From the NCBI RefSeq assembly GCF_018613805.1, contig NZ_JAGGPL010000020.1:1-64000 (forward strand): a stretch of DNA of 64,000 bases, read 5' to 3'. How positions within the stretch are numbered: position 1 is the stretch's first letter; every line of letters starts with the position of its first letter. Shown one piece after another: positions 21,933-30,563 of the stretch. Origin of the DNA: Arthrobacter sp. ISL-48. GTDB taxonomy: Bacteria; Actinomycetota; Actinomycetes; Actinomycetales; Micrococcaceae. The position numbers and the translations under genes were made by a program. Below the pieces are notes generated by a model. It saw only the letters and a list, made by a program, of their open reading frames with translations, ran no database searches and was not told the DNA's origin.

Positions 21933-23713
21933 GGCAAATCCTCCAGCGCCAGCTGAGACTCCGCAATTTCCCGATACGTGGGTGAAATCTCCAGCAGCTC
22001 ACGGTGGGTGCCTTGCGCCACGAGGCGGCCGTCGTCGAGCACCAGGATCAACCCGGCGCCGGCGACGGTCGCAATCCTTTCGGCCACGACAATGACGGCC
22101 GCCTCGTCCAAGGCAGCCTCCAAGGTCTCCCTCAGGCGGGCGTCGGTGGCGTAGTCCAGCGCCGAGAAGCAGTCATCAAAGAGGTAAAGGGGGGCGCGCC
22201 GAAGCAGCGCCCGCGCAATGCACAACCGCTGGCGCTGCCCGCCGGAGAAGTTCGTCCCGCCCTGTCCCACCGGAGCCTGGAGGCCCAGCGGCAGTTCACG
22301 GACAAAACTGGCCGCCTGAGCCGTCCCCAGTGCCTCCCACAGCTCGTGGTCCGTTGCCCCCGGTGCAGCGATTCGCAGGTTGTCCGCGATGGTTCCGGTG
22401 AAAAGATGGGAGCGCTGCGGAACCACAGCCATGTTCCCTCGCAGGGCATTCAAAGGGACGGACCGGACGTCCTGGCCGCCGACCGTGATCCGCCCGGACG
22501 TTGAATCCAGGAAGCGCGGCACCAGATTGAGGAGGGTCGACTTTCCGCTGCCTGTCGAGCCCACGATCGCGGTCGTGGTGCCGGGCACGGCGGTGAAGCT
22601 GATGTTCTCCAGCACCGGGCTTTCAGCGCCGGGATAGGTGAAGCCCACATTATGGAATACAACGACTCCGCCGTCGAAAAACTGTCCCGCGCGGCCGTCC
22701 GGAAGTCCGGCGTCGTGACCATCTGCCCGGGTACGGCTTTGGTCCTGCCCGTCCCGTACAGAGGGCACCGTGTCCAGCACGGCCCCGATCCGTTCCGCGC
22801 AGACGGCCGCCCGTGGTGCTGTCATGAGCACGTACATGGCCATCATGATGGCGAGCAGAATCTGCAGGATGTAGGCGACAAAAGCGGTCAAGGCTCCGAT
22901 CTTCATCTCCCCTGCCTGGACCCGGTGGCCGCCAAACCAGACAACTGCCACTGAGGAGAGGTTCACCACGATCATGATCGAAGGCAGCATGGCGGCCACC
23001 ACCAGGGCGGACTGCAGGTTGTTCCCGGTCAGGCTTGCATTCATCCGGGCAAAACGGCGGGTCTCGTGGTGTTGCCGGCCAAAGGCCCGGATCACATTAG
23101 CCCCGATAATCTGTTCGCGGAGGACGCCCCCGGTCCGGTCAAGGAGTTCCTGCCCTTCCCGGTACAACGGCACCAGGCGCCGGACGATGAGGTACATGAT
23201 GAGGAACAGGGCGGGCACGATGATAATCACCACGGACGAAAGCGCGACGTCCTGCTCCAGTGCCAGCACCACTCCGCCGACGCCCATGGCGGGTGCGGCC
23301 ACCAACATGGTGAACACCAGGACGGCGAAGGACTGGATTTGCTGGGTGTCGTTGGTGGCGCGCGTAACGAGGCTTTGGGTGCCGAATACCGCCACCTCCC
23401 GGGATGACAGCGACTGGATCCTGGCAAAGAGCTCCCGCCTGAGCTGACGGCCCAGCTGCATGGCCACAACGGCGCCCAGATACCCGGCCGAAATCGCCGC
23501 TGCTGCCTGGAGGGCTGCGATGCCGGCCATGACTGCGCCAAGGCGCAGGATCGCGGGGGTATCCCCAGCCACGATGCCGTCGTCGATGATGGCTGCATTG
23601 ACCGTGGGCAGCAGGAGGTTGCCGGCGGTCTGGACCAGCTGCAGGAGGACAATGGTTGTCACGGGTGCCTTGTAGCCGGAAAGCAGCCGGAGCATCAAGC
23701 CAAAAAGCACCAC
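21929..23713 (-). CDS. ABC exporter half-transporter, degenerate-site subunit
   Basis: A 594-residue half-transporter with six membrane helices and a C-terminal ATPase. Walker A GSTGSGKSTLLN and signature FSGGQRQRL are intact, but the Walker B region reads YLFDDCFSALD, with Asp in place of the catalytic Glu, and the switch His is Glu in VVAERIATV. Such changes mark the inactive-site half of heterodimeric exporters. The start is one of two adjacent GTG codons close to AGGAGG, and the second may be the true one. Its stop overlaps the next ABC gene (ATGA). Confidence 0.92.
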   Translation of the reverse strand: MVLFGLMLRLLSGYKAPVTTIVLLQLVQTAGNLLLPTVNAAIIDDGIVAGDTPAILRLGAVMAGIAALQAAAAISAGYLGAVVAMQLGRQLRRELFARIQSLSSREVAVFGTQSLVTRATNDTQQIQSFAVLVFTMLVAAPAMGVGGVVLALEQDVALSSVVIIIVPALFLIMYLIVRRLVPLYREGQELLDRTGGVLREQIIGANVIRAFGRQHHETRRFARMNASLTGNNLQSALVVAAMLPSIMIVVNLSSVAVVWFGGHRVQAGEMKIGALTAFVAYILQILLAIMMAMYVLMTAPRAAVCAERIGAVLDTVPSVRDGQDQSRTRADGHDAGLPDGRAGQFFDGGVVVFHNVGFTYPGAESPVLENISFTAVPGTTTAIVGSTGSGKSTLLNLVPRFLDSTSGRITVGGQDVRSVPLNALRGNMAVVPQRSHLFTGTIADNLRIAAPGATDHELWEALGTAQAASFVRELPLGLQAPVGQGGTNFSGGQRQRLCIARALLRRAPLYLFDDCFSALDYATDARLRETLEAALDEAAVIVVAERIATVAGAGLILVLDDGRLVAQGTHRELLEISPTYREIAESQLALEDLP

Positions 23714-23730
23714 ACCTCCTCGAAGAGTTC

Positions 23731-23764
23731 GGGAGGCCCATCACGGCCGGGCTTAGCGCCTCCC
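23731..23764 (-). promoter_or_regulatory. Hairpin in the leader of the ABC exporter operon
   Basis: GGGAGGC and GCCTCCC arms enclose a G/C-rich interior just before the AGGAGG ribosome site. A TACAAT hexamer that could serve as -10 lies a little upstream on the minus strand. The 175-base stretch between this operon and the methyltransferase holds nothing else I can identify. Confidence 0.35.
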
Positions 23765-23888
23765 CAATGGCCGCTCCGTCATTGTAAGCCACCTCACATT
23801 CAGTTTCCCGTCACACGGCATGACTCGCGCCGTAAAACCCCTTCCGTTTCCCCAATCCGCAAAGACGCCCATCGAATCGGCCCTGGCT

Positions 23889-24668
23889 CTAGGCCTTCTT
23901 GCGAGCGACGGCGAAGATCCTGCGGAACGGAAACACCGTCCCGTGCCTTCCCCTCGGATAGGCGATTTTCAGGGCCGCTGCGTATTCCGCCTGGAAGACC
24001 AGCGCGTCCTCCTCGGAAAGCGCTGCCAGCACAGGCCGCAACGCTGTTCCGCGCACCCACTCCAGAACCGGATCCGGTCCGGGCAGGATCTGCTGGTAAC
24101 TCGTCTCCCACGCGTCGGCCAGGCATCCCGTGTCCAGCATGATGTTCAGGTATTCGGCCGGCTCGCCCACAGAATCCCCGCCCCGCAGGACCCCCTTCAG
24201 CTTGCCTGCCCAGCGTGGCGAGTCCGCCAACTCCCGCATCAGGACGTGGGAGGCCGAATTGAAGTTTCCGGGGACCTGCACGGCGAACCAGGCACCGGGC
24301 CTGAGGGCCTCCAGCCATCGGGCCAGCAGGTCCTGATGCCCGGGAACCCACTGCAGGGCAGCGTTACTGACCACCACGTCCGTGTCCGCGGAAGGCATCC
24401 AGTCCGCGATATCCGCGAGCTCAAAAGCCAGCCGCGGCTCGTCACTGGACTCGGCCGCGGCTTTGGCGAGCATCTCCAGTGAGGAATCAATCCCCACAAC
24501 ATTCGCGTGCGGCCAGCGCCGGGCAAGCGTGGCCGTCAGGTTGCCCGGGCCGCATCCGAGGTCCACCACCTGGCGCGCGCCCTCGGCATGGACGCGGCCG
24601 GTCAGGTCAAAAAACGGCCGGTCCCGGTAGTCGCCGAACTGGACGTACTTTGCTGGGTCCCATTTCAC
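23889..24668 (-). CDS. tam: Trans-aconitate 2-methyltransferase
   Basis: Class I SAM-dependent methyltransferase of the Tam family, which methylates trans-aconitate, a by-product that inhibits aconitase. The SAM-binding VVDLGCGPGNLT is near residues 34-45, VVGIDSSLEML follows, and VVSNAALQWVPGHQ and WFAVQVPGN are Tam-type motifs. A GTG four codons upstream is open, but GGAG lies six bases before this GTG; the product is 259 residues. The gene is divergent from the helicase gene, with about 97 bases between starts. Confidence 0.88.
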   Translation of the reverse strand: MKWDPAKYVQFGDYRDRPFFDLTGRVHAEGARQVVDLGCGPGNLTATLARRWPHANVVGIDSSLEMLAKAAAESSDEPRLAFELADIADWMPSADTDVVVSNAALQWVPGHQDLLARWLEALRPGAWFAVQVPGNFNSASHVLMRELADSPRWAGKLKGVLRGGDSVGEPAEYLNIMLDTGCLADAWETSYQQILPGPDPVLEWVRGTALRPVLAALSEEDALVFQAEYAAALKIAYPRGRHGTVFPFRRIFAVARKKA

Positions 24669-24751
24669 ATCTGTCTCCACGGTCTGGTGCTATCTCCGGT
24701 ACCGCGAAGCCTAACCCGGCCATGCACGGTTATCCGGCACCGGTTGGGCAC

Positions 24752-24757
24752 TAAGCT
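24752..24757 (+). promoter_or_regulatory. Candidate -10 (TAAGCT) before the helicase gene
   Basis: TAAGCT ends eight bases before the ATG. No clear Shine-Dalgarno sequence is present, so the transcript may be leaderless or have a leader of one or two bases. Confidence 0.4.
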
Positions 24758-24765
24758 GGAAATCA

Positions 24766-27312
24766 ATGAAACTCGTTGACCAGCTGCCTGTCATGTCCGC
24801 ACCAGGCCTTTCAGGCGCCGGCACCGACCCGGACGCGCTGTACACCCAGTTCCTGGAGTGGACCGAAAGCCGGGGGCTGGCGCTGTACGCCGCCCAGGAC
24901 GAGGCCATCATTGAGCTCGCGAGCGGCGCAAACGTCATCCTGGCCACTCCCACGGGCTCCGGAAAGTCGCTCGTCGCCATCGCCGCGCACTTCCAAGCCA
25001 TGGCCCGGGGCCAGCGCAGCTACTACACAGCCCCAATCAAGGCACTGGTTTCCGAAAAGTTCTTTGCGCTCTGCGAGATCTTCGGCGCCGAGAACGTCGG
25101 GATGATCACCGGGGACTCCGGTGTCAACCAGGATGCTCCCATCGTCTGCTGCACGGCCGAGATCCTGGCCAACATCGCCCTCCGAGAAGGCGTAGGCGCC
25201 GACCTTGGCACAGTCATCATGGATGAATTCCATTTCTATTCCGATCCGCAGCGTGGCTGGGCCTGGCAGGTGCCGCTCCTGGAACTGCCGCAGGCCCAGT
25301 TCCTCCTGATGTCCGCCACGCTGGGCGACGTGAGCCGGTTTGAGGACGGGATCACGGAACTCACGGGCCGCCCCACAACCACCGTGAGTTCGGCCGAGCG
25401 GCCCATACCGCTGCACTACTACTACCACCAGACGCCGGTCCACGAAACGCTGGAAGAACTGCTCTCCACGAAGCAAGTCCCCGTCTATGTCGTGCATTTC
25501 AGCCAGATCGAGGCCATTGACCGCGCCCAGACCCTGATGAGCATCAACGTCTGCACCCGCGAAGAAAAGGACAAGATCGCGGAGCTCATCGCCAACTTCC
25601 GTTTCGCCGCGGGCTTCGGCAAGACCCTCAACAGGCTGGTCCGGCACGGTATCGGCGTCCACCACGCCGGCATGCTCCCGAAGTACCGGCGCCTGGTGGA
25701 GCAGCTCGCGCAGGCCGGCCTGCTCAAGGTCATTTGTGGGACTGACACCCTCGGTGTGGGAATCAATGTGCCCATTCGCACCGTGCTGCTCACAGCCCTC
25801 AGCAAGTACGACGGCGTCCGCACCCGGCTGCTCAACTCCAGGGAGTTCCACCAGATTGCTGGCAGGGCGGGCCGGGCCGGGTACGACACTGCGGGAACGG
25901 TCGTGGTCCAGGCTCCGGAGCATGTGATCGAAAACGTTAAGGCCATGGCGAAAGCCACTGCCAAGTTTGGCGACGACCAGAAGAAGCTCCGCCAGGTGGT
26001 CAAGAAGAAGCCACCGGAAGGATTTGTCTCCTGGGGCGAGCCCACGTTCAAACGCCTGGTGGAATCGGTACCCGATCCCCTGGGCTCCAGTTTCACCGTG
26101 ACGCATGCGATGCTGATGAACCTGATGGAGCGGCCGGGTGATCCGTTCGCCGCAACGCGCCGCCTGCTGACCGAGAACCACGAGACCAGGTCCTCGCAGT
26201 TGCAGCTCATGAAGAAGGCCCTCGGCATCTACCGTGAGCTGCTGGCAGCCGAAGTGGTGGAACGCATCCCCGCAGACCAGCAGGGACCGGACGGACGCAC
26301 AGTGCGGCTGACCGTCCACCTGCAGGCCAATTTTGCGCTCAACCAACCGCTGTCCCCCTTCGCCCTGGCTGCGCTGGATCTGCTTGATCCGGAGTCGCCG
26401 TCGTACGCCCTGGACGTGGTGTCCGTCATCGAGGCAACGCTTGAGAAGCCCCGGCAGATCCTTTCCGGCCAGCAAAAGAAGGCACGTGGCGAAGCCATCG
26501 CGGCGATGAAGGCTGATGGGATCGAGTACGACCAGCGCATGGCCATGCTGGAGGAGGTCACGTACCCGCAGCCGCTGGCGGAGATCCTGGGCGAAGCCTT
26601 CGAGGTCTACCGCAAGGCGGCACCGTGGGTGGGCGACTTCGAGCTGGCCCCGAAGTCCGTGGTCCGGGACATGTACGAAAGAGCCATGAACTTCGGCGAA
26701 TTTGTCCAGTTCTACGGCCTGGCCCGCTCCGAAGGGATTGTGCTGCGGTACCTTGCTGACTGCTTCAAGGCGCTCCGCCAGACGGTGCCGCAGGACCTGC
26801 TCCGGGAGGACCTTGAGGACCTCATTGCCTGGCTCGGTGAGCTGGTGCGGCAGGTCGACTCAAGCCTTCTTGACGAATGGGAGGAGCTGACTTCCGGCGC
26901 CGCGCCCACGCCGCATGACGCGCCGCCTCCGCCCCCGCCATCGTTGACCTCCAACATCCGCGCCTTCCGCGTCATGGTCCGCAACGAGATGTTCCGCCGC
27001 GTGGAACTGTTCGCCGACGAGAACGCATCCGCGCTGGGAGAGCTCGACGGCGGCGCCGGCTGGGACGCCGACCGCTGGGAGGACGTTCTGGACGAGTACT
27101 TCGACGAACACAACGACATCGGCACCGGACCTGACGCCCGCGGGCCAGGGCTGCTGATCATCACCGAAGAGCCCGGCGTGTGGAAGGTCCGCCAGATCTT
27201 TGACGATCCCGCGCGCAACCATGACTGGGGAATCTCGGCGGAAGTGGATCTGGCCGCTTCCGACCAAACAGGCACCGCCGTGGTCCGCGTGACCGAGGTC
27301 AACAGGCTCTAG
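24766..27312 (+). CDS. Ski2-like DEAD/DEAH-box RNA helicase with DUF3516 C-terminal domain
   Basis: An 848-residue superfamily 2 helicase. Motif I is ATPTGSGKS (about residues 60-68), motif II is DEFH in MDEFHFYSD (about 153-156), motif III is MSATLGD, and motif VI is IAGRAGRAGYD (about 364). The second half matches the DUF3516 domain found with such helicases in actinobacteria. Sequence predicts ATP-dependent unwinding of structured RNA; the cellular substrate is unknown. A proline run (PPPPPP) marks a linker near residue 725. The next gene starts 19 bases downstream but has its own candidate promoter. Confidence 0.9.
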   Translation: MKLVDQLPVMSAPGLSGAGTDPDALYTQFLEWTESRGLALYAAQDEAIIELASGANVILATPTGSGKSLVAIAAHFQAMARGQRSYYTAPIKALVSEKFFALCEIFGAENVGMITGDSGVNQDAPIVCCTAEILANIALREGVGADLGTVIMDEFHFYSDPQRGWAWQVPLLELPQAQFLLMSATLGDVSRFEDGITELTGRPTTTVSSAERPIPLHYYYHQTPVHETLEELLSTKQVPVYVVHFSQIEAIDRAQTLMSINVCTREEKDKIAELIANFRFAAGFGKTLNRLVRHGIGVHHAGMLPKYRRLVEQLAQAGLLKVICGTDTLGVGINVPIRTVLLTALSKYDGVRTRLLNSREFHQIAGRAGRAGYDTAGTVVVQAPEHVIENVKAMAKATAKFGDDQKKLRQVVKKKPPEGFVSWGEPTFKRLVESVPDPLGSSFTVTHAMLMNLMERPGDPFAATRRLLTENHETRSSQLQLMKKALGIYRELLAAEVVERIPADQQGPDGRTVRLTVHLQANFALNQPLSPFALAALDLLDPESPSYALDVVSVIEATLEKPRQILSGQQKKARGEAIAAMKADGIEYDQRMAMLEEVTYPQPLAEILGEAFEVYRKAAPWVGDFELAPKSVVRDMYERAMNFGEFVQFYGLARSEGIVLRYLADCFKALRQTVPQDLLREDLEDLIAWLGELVRQVDSSLLDEWEELTSGAAPTPHDAPPPPPPSLTSNIRAFRVMVRNEMFRRVELFADENASALGELDGGAGWDADRWEDVLDEYFDEHNDIGTGPDARGPGLLIITEEPGVWKVRQIFDDPARNHDWGISAEVDLAASDQTGTAVVRVTEVNRL

Positions 27313-27319
27313 CCGCTTG

Positions 27320-27325
27320 TAAACT
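27320..27325 (+). promoter_or_regulatory. -10 hexamer TAAACT for a leaderless GNAT mRNA
   Basis: TAAACT is followed by six bases and the ATG. There is no ribosome binding site. The same spacing recurs across the window. Confidence 0.55.
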
Positions 27326-27331
27326 CGGATA

Positions 27332-27832
27332 ATGAGTGTAATCCGCCCTGCAACAGCGCAAGACGTTCCTGTGATCCTCCAGATGATCCATGACCTGGCC
27401 ATCTACGAAAAGGAACCGGACGCCGTCCGAAATACCCCCGAGAGGCTTGCCGAGGCGCTGTTCGGCGAGAACCCGCGGGTGTTCGCCACGATGGCGGAAA
27501 ATACTGCCGGGCTTGTCCAGGGCTTCGCGCTCTGGTTCCTGAACTATTCCACCTGGGAAGGCGTCCACGGCATCTACCTGGAGGACCTCTACGTCAGCCC
27601 CGACGCCCGCGGCGAAGGCCACGGCAAGGCACTCCTGCAGCACCTGGCGGCCACCGCCGTCGACAACGGCTACGCGCGGGTCGAGTGGAGTGTCCTGGAC
27701 TGGAACGAGCCGTCGATCAACTTCTACCGGAACCTCGGCGCGTTCCCGATGGACGGCTGGTCGACGTTCCGGCTGACGGGCCCGGAGCTGGAACACTTTG
27801 GCAGCAATGCGCCAGCGGTCATCCATGGCTGA
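27332..27832 (+). CDS. GNAT N-acetyltransferase, diamine/spermidine type
   Basis: A 166-residue acetyltransferase whose layout resembles spermidine/spermine N1-acetyltransferase: N-terminal IRPATAQDVPVILQMIHDLA, GFALWFLNYSTWEG, then the acetyl-CoA-binding motif A in LEDLYVSPDARGEGHGKALL (about residues 90-109), and WNEPSINFYRNLGA. The acceptor may be a polyamine or another small amine; this is inference from similarity. Its last 8 bases overlap the start chosen for the iminopeptidase gene, so the two are probably expressed together. Confidence 0.86.
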   Translation: MSVIRPATAQDVPVILQMIHDLAIYEKEPDAVRNTPERLAEALFGENPRVFATMAENTAGLVQGFALWFLNYSTWEGVHGIYLEDLYVSPDARGEGHGKALLQHLAATAVDNGYARVEWSVLDWNEPSINFYRNLGAFPMDGWSTFRLTGPELEHFGSNAPAVIHG

Positions 27833-29207
27833 ATCAGCCGCACCCACGACGGCGGCACGCCCGGCACCACCCGGACATACGGTCAATGCACGCCACGAGT
27901 TCCGCGGAATGCGCACGGCGGAGCACTATTTCACCGTTCCGTTGGATCATTTTAGTCAGGACGAGGCCTGCAGCAATGACGCAGCGGGCCAGGACGGTGA
28001 AACCATCACCGTCTTTGCGCGCGAATACGTGTCTGCCTCCCACACTCCCGAGGAGGCGGAGGACCTTCCGTGGCTGCTGTTCCTCCAGGGCGGCCCGGGC
28101 GGCCGCGGCAACCGGCTTGCTTCACTGGGCGGCTGGAGCAAGGCTGCAGCCAAAGACTTCCGTATCCTGATGCTTGACCAGCGCGGAACCGGTCTCTCCT
28201 CTCCGATCGACCGGAACACCCTGCCGCTGCGTGGCACCCCCGAGGAGCAGGCCGCGTACCTGGAGCACTTCCGGGCTGATTCAATCGTTGCCGATGCAGA
28301 ACTCATCCGCCAGGCATTGGGCTCCGGACCCTGGAGCATCTACGGCCAGAGTTACGGCGGGTTCTGCGCGCTCAGCTACCTGTCCTTCGCGCCTCAGGGG
28401 CTCAGGGAGGCACTTATTACTGGCGGATTGGCGCCGCTTTCCCGCCCGCCAGAGGACGTGTACAGGGCCACCTTCAGGCGCGTCGCGGCGCGGAACGCCG
28501 AGTACTTCAGCTGGTATCCCGAGGACCGCCTGACAGTGGAGCGGATCGCCAGCCACCTGCGGTGCACGCCCGAGTTCCTTCCCGACGGCGCGCAGCTCAC
28601 CGTGGAGCGCTTCCAGATGGTGGGTGCGTTCCTGGGCGGAAACACCAGGGTCGACGGCCTCCACTATCTCTTGGAAGATGCTTTCACGCGAACCCCGCAA
28701 GGCTGCAGGCTCTCCGACGCCTTCCTGGAACAGGTCCAGGGAATCGTGTCCCGCCAGGCCAATCCGCTCTACGCACTGTTGCACGAATCCATCTATGGGC
28801 AGGGCGAGGCGACGGACTGGGCGGCCTGGCGGGTGCTGCGGGAGTACCCGGAGTTCCGCCCTGAGGCGGAGCCGCTGCTGCTGACCGGTGAGATGGTGTA
28901 CCCGTGGTACTTCCAGCAGGATCCTGCCCTGCGTCCGCTGCGGGAAGTGGCAAGTTTGCTGGCCGCCAAGCCAGATTGGAAGCCGCTCTACGATTCCCTC
29001 CGCCTTGCCGCGAACAGCGTGCCTGTGGCCGCGGCCGTCTACAGTGACGACATTTACGTTGACCGCAGCCTTTCACTGGAGACAGCCGCTGCGGTCCGGG
29101 GACTGCAGGTGTGGGAAACGGGAGACTTCCACCACGACGGCATTGCCGACGACGGCGAGGCGATCTTTGGCCGGCTGCTGGGCATGGTGCGTTCAGCCCG
29201 TGGCTGA
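27825..29207 (+). CDS. Proline iminopeptidase-type alpha/beta hydrolase (peptidase family S33)
   Basis: Removes N-terminal proline or similar residues from peptides in the cytoplasm. The protein of about 460 residues has the oxyanion-hole FLQGGPGGRGNR, the family DQRGTGLSS, the nucleophile Ser in GQSYGGF, and a late His in GDFHHDG. The frame is open upstream with TTG and ATG codons, but the ATG used here overlaps the GNAT gene least. No strong ribosome site is seen, fitting coupling to the gene before. It converges on the MFS gene and overlaps it by 15 bases. Confidence 0.88.
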   Translation: MAESAAPTTAARPAPPGHTVNARHEFRGMRTAEHYFTVPLDHFSQDEACSNDAAGQDGETITVFAREYVSASHTPEEAEDLPWLLFLQGGPGGRGNRLASLGGWSKAAAKDFRILMLDQRGTGLSSPIDRNTLPLRGTPEEQAAYLEHFRADSIVADAELIRQALGSGPWSIYGQSYGGFCALSYLSFAPQGLREALITGGLAPLSRPPEDVYRATFRRVAARNAEYFSWYPEDRLTVERIASHLRCTPEFLPDGAQLTVERFQMVGAFLGGNTRVDGLHYLLEDAFTRTPQGCRLSDAFLEQVQGIVSRQANPLYALLHESIYGQGEATDWAAWRVLREYPEFRPEAEPLLLTGEMVYPWYFQQDPALRPLREVASLLAAKPDWKPLYDSLRLAANSVPVAAAVYSDDIYVDRSLSLETAAAVRGLQVWETGDFHHDGIADDGEAIFGRLLGMVRSARG

Positions 29208-30542
29208 CGGGCCGACCGGGCGTTCGACCGGCGCCGTATAAACCCAGACCACAGCCACCACCAGGGCAGCGATGGCCAGCGCGAACATATTCAGTCCCTG
29301 GTAGCCGATCCAGCTCATCACCAGACCCGATGTGCCGGCGCCCACCGCGCCGGCGGCGCTCATGAGAGTGTCCGAGACACCCTGGACCAGCACACGGTGG
29401 TCCGCACCCACGCTCTCCGCCAGCAAGGTGGAACCCGAAATGGTGGCGGCAGACCAGCCGAGACCCAGCAGCACCAGTCCGGTGGTGACCAGTGCAGAGT
29501 GTGCAGCGCCGAATCCCGCACAGCACGCCGCCGCCAGGATGAGCCCGTGCCCCAGGATCATGGTGAGGGTTCTGCCTGCCCTGTCCGTGAGCCAGCCCAT
29601 CACCGGGGAGAGCGCATACATCCCGGCAATATGCAGCGAGATCGTGAAACCTATCAGCACAAAAACGTCCGTGCTGGCCATATGGGTATGGCCTGTCCCA
29701 TCGGCAGTCAGCGGGCCCTCGCTCAGGAGCTGCAGGTGCAGTGGGGTCATGGACATGACAGCGGCCATGCAGGCATGCGCCGTGACGATGCCCAGCAGGG
29801 CCAGGCCTGCCCCCGGGGATGACCGGATGGCTGCCAGGCCCCGGCGGAGGGAGCGCCGGCGAGGACCCGGCAGAATGGGCGCGTCACTGCTCCCGGCGTG
29901 GGCCTGCCGGATGGCGACGGCATGGAGCAGCGGGTCGGGGCGGAGGCCGATCAGCAGCAGGAGGGCCGCGAGAGCGAGTCCCGCTACCGAGAAAATGAAG
30001 GGGCCCGCGATGGCGGGCAGGCCCAGGGCTTCCCCTACTGCCGCGCCAGGCCTGATCAGGTTCGGGCCGGCAACGGCTCCGGCGGTGACGGCCCAGACCA
30101 CGATGGAAAGGGACCTGCCCCGGTGCTCCGGCTCCGCCAGGTCCACGGCCGCAAACCGCGCCTGGAGGTTGGCAGCTGTGCCGAGCCCCAGGAGGGCGGC
30201 CCCCGCCAGGAGCACTGGAAACAATGCGGAGACGGTTGCCGCGATCACCAGGACTGCGCCGAGCATGCCTGACAGCACCCCCGTGACCAGGCCCACCCTG
30301 CGGCCGCGCCGTTCGGCGAGACCGGCCAGCGGCATCGCCGCAACCGCGGTGGCCAAGGTCATGGTGGTAGTGACAGAACCGGCCCAGGCGTTGGAGCCCG
30401 AGAGCTGGACCGCGAGGAGGGACCCCACGGAAAGACTGGCGCCGCTGCCCATCCCGCTGAGGAGTTGCGCAAGGCTGAGGATTAAGACAGTACGGCGCTG
30501 GACCCTCTGGGGGTCCAGCGCCGTAGTGGTAAAGGAAGTCAC
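29193..30542 (-). CDS. MFS transporter
   Basis: A 449-residue major facilitator with about 12 hydrophobic segments. The loop 2-3 motif appears as GLAERRGRRVGLV, and a second basic loop, WLTDRAGRTL, marks the start of the C-terminal half. The profile suggests a drug or metabolite exporter; no substrate can be named. The GTG start has no ribosome site but lies six bases after TATGCT, so the mRNA is probably leaderless. Codons 6-17 form a perfect 15-bp hairpin in that mRNA. The 3' end overlaps the convergent iminopeptidase gene. Confidence 0.88.
   Translation of the reverse strand: MTSFTTTALDPQRVQRRTVLILSLAQLLSGMGSGASLSVGSLLAVQLSGSNAWAGSVTTTMTLATAVAAMPLAGLAERRGRRVGLVTGVLSGMLGAVLVIAATVSALFPVLLAGAALLGLGTAANLQARFAAVDLAEPEHRGRSLSIVVWAVTAGAVAGPNLIRPGAAVGEALGLPAIAGPFIFSVAGLALAALLLLIGLRPDPLLHAVAIRQAHAGSSDAPILPGPRRRSLRRGLAAIRSSPGAGLALLGIVTAHACMAAVMSMTPLHLQLLSEGPLTADGTGHTHMASTDVFVLIGFTISLHIAGMYALSPVMGWLTDRAGRTLTMILGHGLILAAACCAGFGAAHSALVTTGLVLLGLGWSAATISGSTLLAESVGADHRVLVQGVSDTLMSAAGAVGAGTSGLVMSWIGYQGLNMFALAIAALVVAVVWVYTAPVERPVGPSATG
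30491..30525 (-). repeat. Perfect 15-bp inverted repeat inside the start of the MFS gene
   Basis: Arms TACGGCGCTGGACCC and its exact complement are separated by five bases. In the predicted leaderless transcript the stem begins about 17 bases after the first base of the start codon. The repeat is translated, so both arms are also constrained as coding sequence. Confidence 0.8.
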
Positions 30543-30548
30543 GCTCCG

Positions 30549-30554
30549 AGCATA
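30549..30554 (-). promoter_or_regulatory. -10 hexamer TATGCT for leaderless MFS mRNA
   Basis: TATGCT on the minus strand ends six bases before the GTG start of the MFS gene, with no Shine-Dalgarno sequence between. Confidence 0.55.
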
Positions 30555-30563
30555 GCCAAAAGA

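Noticed and set aside
24811..26475. 554-codon open frame antisense to the helicase gene
   Set aside because: Lies wholly within the helicase gene and has shadow-type composition without motifs.
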